45,425 bases of DNA, from NCBI RefSeq assembly GCF_015163655.1, contig NZ_JADEUF010000020.1:1-45425 (forward strand), in the 5' to 3' direction. The translations under genes were made by a program, and so were the position numbers. Numbering within the stretch: position 1 is the stretch's first letter; the number at the start of each line of letters is the position of its first letter. Shown one piece after another: positions 43,251 through 45,425 of this stretch. The DNA comes from Xenorhabdus griffiniae. GTDB taxonomy: Bacteria; Pseudomonadota; Gammaproteobacteria; Enterobacterales; Enterobacteriaceae. Below the pieces are notes generated by a model that was given only the letters and a program-made list of their open reading frames with translations, ran no database searches and was not told where the DNA came from.

Positions 43251-43715
43251 TCACAAGATAATTGCCATCGTCCTGCTGACCTCTTGATACCCTTCTCTGA
43301 CATAAAAGCGTATCGCATCAACATTCTGGGATAATACACTCAGTTCAAGATGTGAATAATGGTTTTCTTGTGCCCACTTTTTCATACCAGCCAGTAACTT
43401 CTGACCAACGCCAAGATTTCTGGCATCCTGACTTACCATTAAGTCAAAAACATAACCATAAGTTCTCGGAACCAGGCAATTGAAGGGGGGTGTTTTTTGC
43501 TCCTGAGCAATAGCAAAACCTTTAATATTGCCATTCCCATCTTCCGCAACCAGTAAATGAAACTTATCGTTATTGATGTTGGAAACAATAAAATCTCTCT
43601 CTTGTTCAGCTACTTGCATTCTATCCGGCTGCAACACCGCCATTTCACCAAACAATATACTATAAAGAGATAAAATAGCATCAATATCCCGCATAGTAGC
43701 CGTTCTTATTATCAT
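43251..43715 (-). CDS. GNAT-family N-acetyltransferase
   Basis: A 154-residue acetyltransferase with the GNAT fold. The N-terminal MIIRTATMRDIDAI and the acetyl-CoA-binding motif V-SQDARNLGVGQKLLAGM (about residues 91-108, Q/RxxGxG/A type) are clear. LELSVLSQNVDAIRFYVREGY near 122-142 is the usual final segment. The substrate is unknown. I start at the ATG at 43715 rather than 43787, because the first 24 codons have no match to the family; GAG lies upstream but the ribosome binding site is weak. It is divergent from rhtA. Confidence 0.83.
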   Translation of the reverse strand: MIIRTATMRDIDAILSLYSILFGEMAVLQPDRMQVAEQERDFIVSNINNDKFHLLVAEDGNGNIKGFAIAQEQKTPPFNCLVPRTYGYVFDLMVSQDARNLGVGQKLLAGMKKWAQENHYSHLELSVLSQNVDAIRFYVREGYQEVSRTMAIIL

Positions 43716-43905
43716 CAGTTTTTCTCGATTACTTTCAGTTAGTATAAATTTCAACCAACAGGATAATGTAATTATTAAAATGGTCAAGTATCAGGGGAGC
43801 ATCATCTGCTAACAAGCATATAGCTGATAATACTGTTGAGTTATATCTGTTTCACTGCGAAGATGGCTTCCTTAAATAACACGTTGTAACTGAGGTTTCT
43901 TTAAA

Positions 43906-44796
43906 ATGGCTCTTTCCAAGCATCGGGCAGCGTCTTTTTCACTGCTTCCTGTGATTTTATTGTTATTGTCAATGACATCAATTCAAGCAGGGGCTTCTCT
44001 GGCTAAAACAATATTTCCTGTCATTGGCGCGCCCGGTGTCACAGCCCTGAGACTTGCATTAGGCACAATTATTCTATTTCTGATTTTTAAACCGTGGCGG
44101 TTAAAGTTTCAGCGTTCTTCATTGCTCCCGCTTTTCGCCTACGGCATTTCCTTGGGTGCGATGAACTACCTGTTCTATATGTCCTTATCCCGAATTCCGC
44201 TCGGCATTGCCGTTGCGCTTGAGTTTACCGGACCTTTGGCGGTAGCCATGTTTTCTTCCCGCCGTCCTCTGGATTTTCTCTGGATTGCCTTGGTTATTGC
44301 CGGATTAAGCTTCCTGCTGCCAATCGGGAATAGCGTCAATACACTCGATCCTATCGGCATTGCGTATGCACTGGGAGCCGGTGTTTTTTGGGCGCTTTAT
44401 ATTATCTTTGGACAACGTGCTGGAGCGGGCTATGGTGCCGCGACAGTGTCTATCGGTTCACTTATTGCAGCCTTTATCTTCTTCCCAATCGGATTAATAC
44501 AGACAGGTCCTGAACTCCTGTTCGATGCTTCTCTACTGCCGATTGCCCTGGGGATCGCCATTTTATCCACCGCGTTTCCTTACACTCTGGAGATGATTGC
44601 CCTTACTCGCCTGCCAGCCAAAACATTCGGAACATTAATGAGCCTTGAACCTGCTTTGGGCGCATTATCAGGCATCATTTTCCTTAATGAGCATTTGGCA
44701 ATGTCTCAATGGATTGCCCTTTTCTGTATTATTTGTGCTTCCATAGGCTCCACTTCGACCATTAAGAGAAAAACTAAAATAGAAAAAGTAGAATAA
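43906..44796 (+). CDS. rhtA: EamA-family amino-acid exporter RhtA
   Basis: An inner-membrane exporter with ten predicted membrane segments in two EamA halves. E. coli RhtA exports threonine and homoserine. The 296-residue protein keeps TSIQAGASLAKTIFPVIGAP, GVTALRLALGTI, PLGIAVALEFTGPLAVAMFS (near 104-123), TFGTLMSLEPALGALSGIIF and the short charged C-terminus. It lies next to dps, its E. coli neighbour, which supports the assignment. Confidence 0.92.
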   Translation: MALSKHRAASFSLLPVILLLLSMTSIQAGASLAKTIFPVIGAPGVTALRLALGTIILFLIFKPWRLKFQRSSLLPLFAYGISLGAMNYLFYMSLSRIPLGIAVALEFTGPLAVAMFSSRRPLDFLWIALVIAGLSFLLPIGNSVNTLDPIGIAYALGAGVFWALYIIFGQRAGAGYGAATVSIGSLIAAFIFFPIGLIQTGPELLFDASLLPIALGIAILSTAFPYTLEMIALTRLPAKTFGTLMSLEPALGALSGIIFLNEHLAMSQWIALFCIICASIGSTSTIKRKTKIEKVE

Positions 44797-44810
44797 CGAC
44801 TTTAAAAATA

Positions 44811-44923
44811 TATACCCATCTAAATAGCGTTTCAAAATGATAGGCGTATTCCTTACCCCGCGCTCCGCGCGGGGTAAGGAACTCCAACATCTGATACTTT
44901 CAGTATTATGAAAACCTATTTAG
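44811..44923 (+). repeat. Second-family palindromic repeat fused to the first family
   Basis: Left end TATACCCATCTAAATAGCG is followed by a strong central hairpin (TTCCTTACCCCGCGC-TCC-GCGCGGGGTAAGGAA). Its right arm (TATGAAAACCTATTTAG) is the imperfect complement of the left arm. It differs in core sequence from the main family but has a similar size and end. The right end merges directly into copy 10. Confidence 0.7.
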
Positions 44924-44985
44924 CTTCAAGATGCGTGTAATTTCATATCGTGTTGTAAATTGCAACTTGAAGTTTAATGCGTATA
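44911..44985 (+). repeat. Palindromic interspersed repeat, copy 10 (short form without hairpin)
   Basis: A 75-bp derivative that reads AAAACCTATTTAGCTTCAAG at its left end and GTGTAATTTCATATCG across the place where the hairpin should be. The hairpin-loss junction is the same as in copy 7. The right end GCGTATA is normal. Confidence 0.8.
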
Positions 44986-44999
44986 GAGATAATTCATTG

Positions 45000-45032
45000 A
45001 AACCGGAGAACTATTTACTCTCCGGTTTTTTT
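45000..45032 (+). terminator. Terminator between rhtA and dps
   Basis: AAACCGGAGA (45000-45009) pairs with TCTCCGGTTT (45019-45028), and the T-run continues past 45030. This 10-bp stem is a strong Rho-independent signal, about 200 bases after the rhtA stop, beyond the repeats. Confidence 0.85.
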
Positions 45033-45178
45033 ATTTTTATGGCTTATCAAAGTGTTACCGATCAACACAATAACTATCAATTCAATAGAAGTAATCAATA
45101 TGACTTCCGGCAAATGATCAGCTAAATTTATTCTATCTAATGAGATAACTCATTACTCAGAATTAAGGGAGCATTATT

Positions 45179-45314
45179 ATGAATACTGCAAAATTACTCA
45201 AAACCAAACCTTTTGGTCTGATTTATACCCGAAACAATCTTGATGAAGGTATTAAACAAAGAACGATTACGACCTTAAATCATATGGTGAGCCAATTTAT
45301 CGATCTATCCATGC
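45179..45314 (+). pseudogene. dps: dps, 5' fragment interrupted by an IS66-like insertion
   Basis: The first 45 codons match the N-terminus of Dps, the ferritin-like DNA-binding and iron-storage protein of stationary phase. [15 protein letters not shown] and the helix ending QFIDLSM align with E. coli Dps. AAGGGAG seven bases before the ATG is a strong ribosome binding site. At 45315 the Dps sequence stops just before its ferroxidase region (E. coli continues TKQAHWNMRGANF), and IS-type sequence begins. The frame runs on to a stop at 45377-45379 through IS sequence, giving a 66-residue chimera. rhtA next door is the E. coli neighbour too. The gene should yield no functional Dps unless a second copy exists. 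A possible -10 (CTATCTAA, 45133-45140) lies upstream. Confidence 0.82.
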
Positions 45315-45425
45315 GTAAGCGGCCAATTAACCCGTGTAATTTACCTCATATCACTGATACTCACGTTCCACGGCAGTAGATCATGCAGAGGATCATCGGC
45401 TTGACGTTTGGGGAGTTCCGTAAAA
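45315..45425 (-). mobile_element. IS66-family insertion sequence, end only (continues past the window)
   Basis: Position 45315 begins GTAAGCGGCC, the terminal GTAAGCG typical of IS66-family inverted repeats. The minus strand then carries the end of a transposase frame (45341-45424). The element lies inside dps. IS66 members usually duplicate 8 bp, here expected to be ATCCATGC (45307-45314). The other end is outside the window. Confidence 0.75.
45341..45424 (-). CDS. IS66-family transposase, C-terminal end (partial)
   Basis: Reading in from the window edge on the minus strand, the last 27 codons give [20 protein letters not shown] followed by VSISDMR and a stop at 45341-45343. The L-P...LLPWN pattern is the signature of the IS66 transposase C-terminal element. 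It ends 26 bases inside the inferred IS boundary. Most of the gene is outside the window, so intactness cannot be judged. Confidence 0.7.
   Translation of the reverse strand, partial: FTELPKRQADDPLHDLLPWNVSISDMR

Noticed and set aside
44931-45125. Small open frame beginning MRVISYRVV
   Set aside because: Its first part is the interspersed repeat read in frame; the same start appears in the repeat at 34369. No ribosome binding site.
45179-45379. A 66-residue hypothetical protein
   Set aside because: Only the first 45 codons are genuine (Dps). The remainder is read through the terminal sequence of the IS66-like element, so it is a chimera from insertion.

Overview
The window looks like core chromosome of a gammaproteobacterium of the order Enterobacterales, most likely Xenorhabdus or its sister genus Photorhabdus (Morganellaceae). 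Nearly every gene has a clear Escherichia coli orthologue and small syntenic blocks are kept (dacC-gstB, yeeZ-hisL-hisGDCBHAFI, yegH/asmA-dcd-udk, mrp-metG, yohJ-yohK-cdd, sanA-yeiB-folE, moeA-moeB, ybiT, rhtA-dps). The genus guess rests on moderate AT-richness and on many copies of a roughly 105-bp palindromic intergenic repeat. It is inference, not proof.

Layout. 1-1780: AT-rich leader and the serine transporter gene sdaC, with a well-placed CRP-like site and a leader hairpin. 1983-4823: dacC (PBP6), gstB and yeeZ. 5121-12498: the complete histidine operon behind a His-rich leader peptide and attenuator. 12583-16203: yiaY, the yeaK deacylase gene, an unlisted 46-codon membrane-protein gene, and gnd. 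16494-25117: yegH, then a solitary 1185-residue phage-type tail-fibre gene at the convergent junction with asmA, then dcd and udk. 25414-31239: mrp, metG, yohJK and cdd. 31505-36384: maeA, sanA, yeiB and folE. 36559-41745: a YjiJ-like MFS exporter gene, moeA, moeB and ybiT. 42115-45425: a Gfo/Idh/MocA oxidoreductase gene, a GNAT acetyltransferase gene, rhtA, and the first 45 codons of dps, interrupted by the end of an IS66-family insertion sequence that runs off the window.

How the genes work together. The his genes give the whole PRPP-to-histidine pathway, tuned by leader translation. dcd, udk and cdd serve pyrimidine salvage and dTTP supply. moeA and moeB serve molybdenum cofactor synthesis. 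folE starts folate/pterin synthesis. gnd and maeA supply NADPH and pyruvate. dacC, sanA and asmA act on the envelope.

Unusual features. (1) dps is broken by an IS66-like element. (2) A lone tail-fibre gene sits in a core convergent junction; its 14 tandem modules have lengths of exactly 52, 59 or 66 residues, so they differ by 7-residue (heptad) steps. (3) Ten copies of a palindromic MITE-like repeat are present, including a nested insertion with an apparent TA target duplication, two short forms lacking the central hairpin, and a chimera with a second repeat family. I found no CRISPR array, no tRNA or rRNA gene and no intact prophage. I also found no clearly new multi-gene system; the tail-fibre locus is the nearest candidate.
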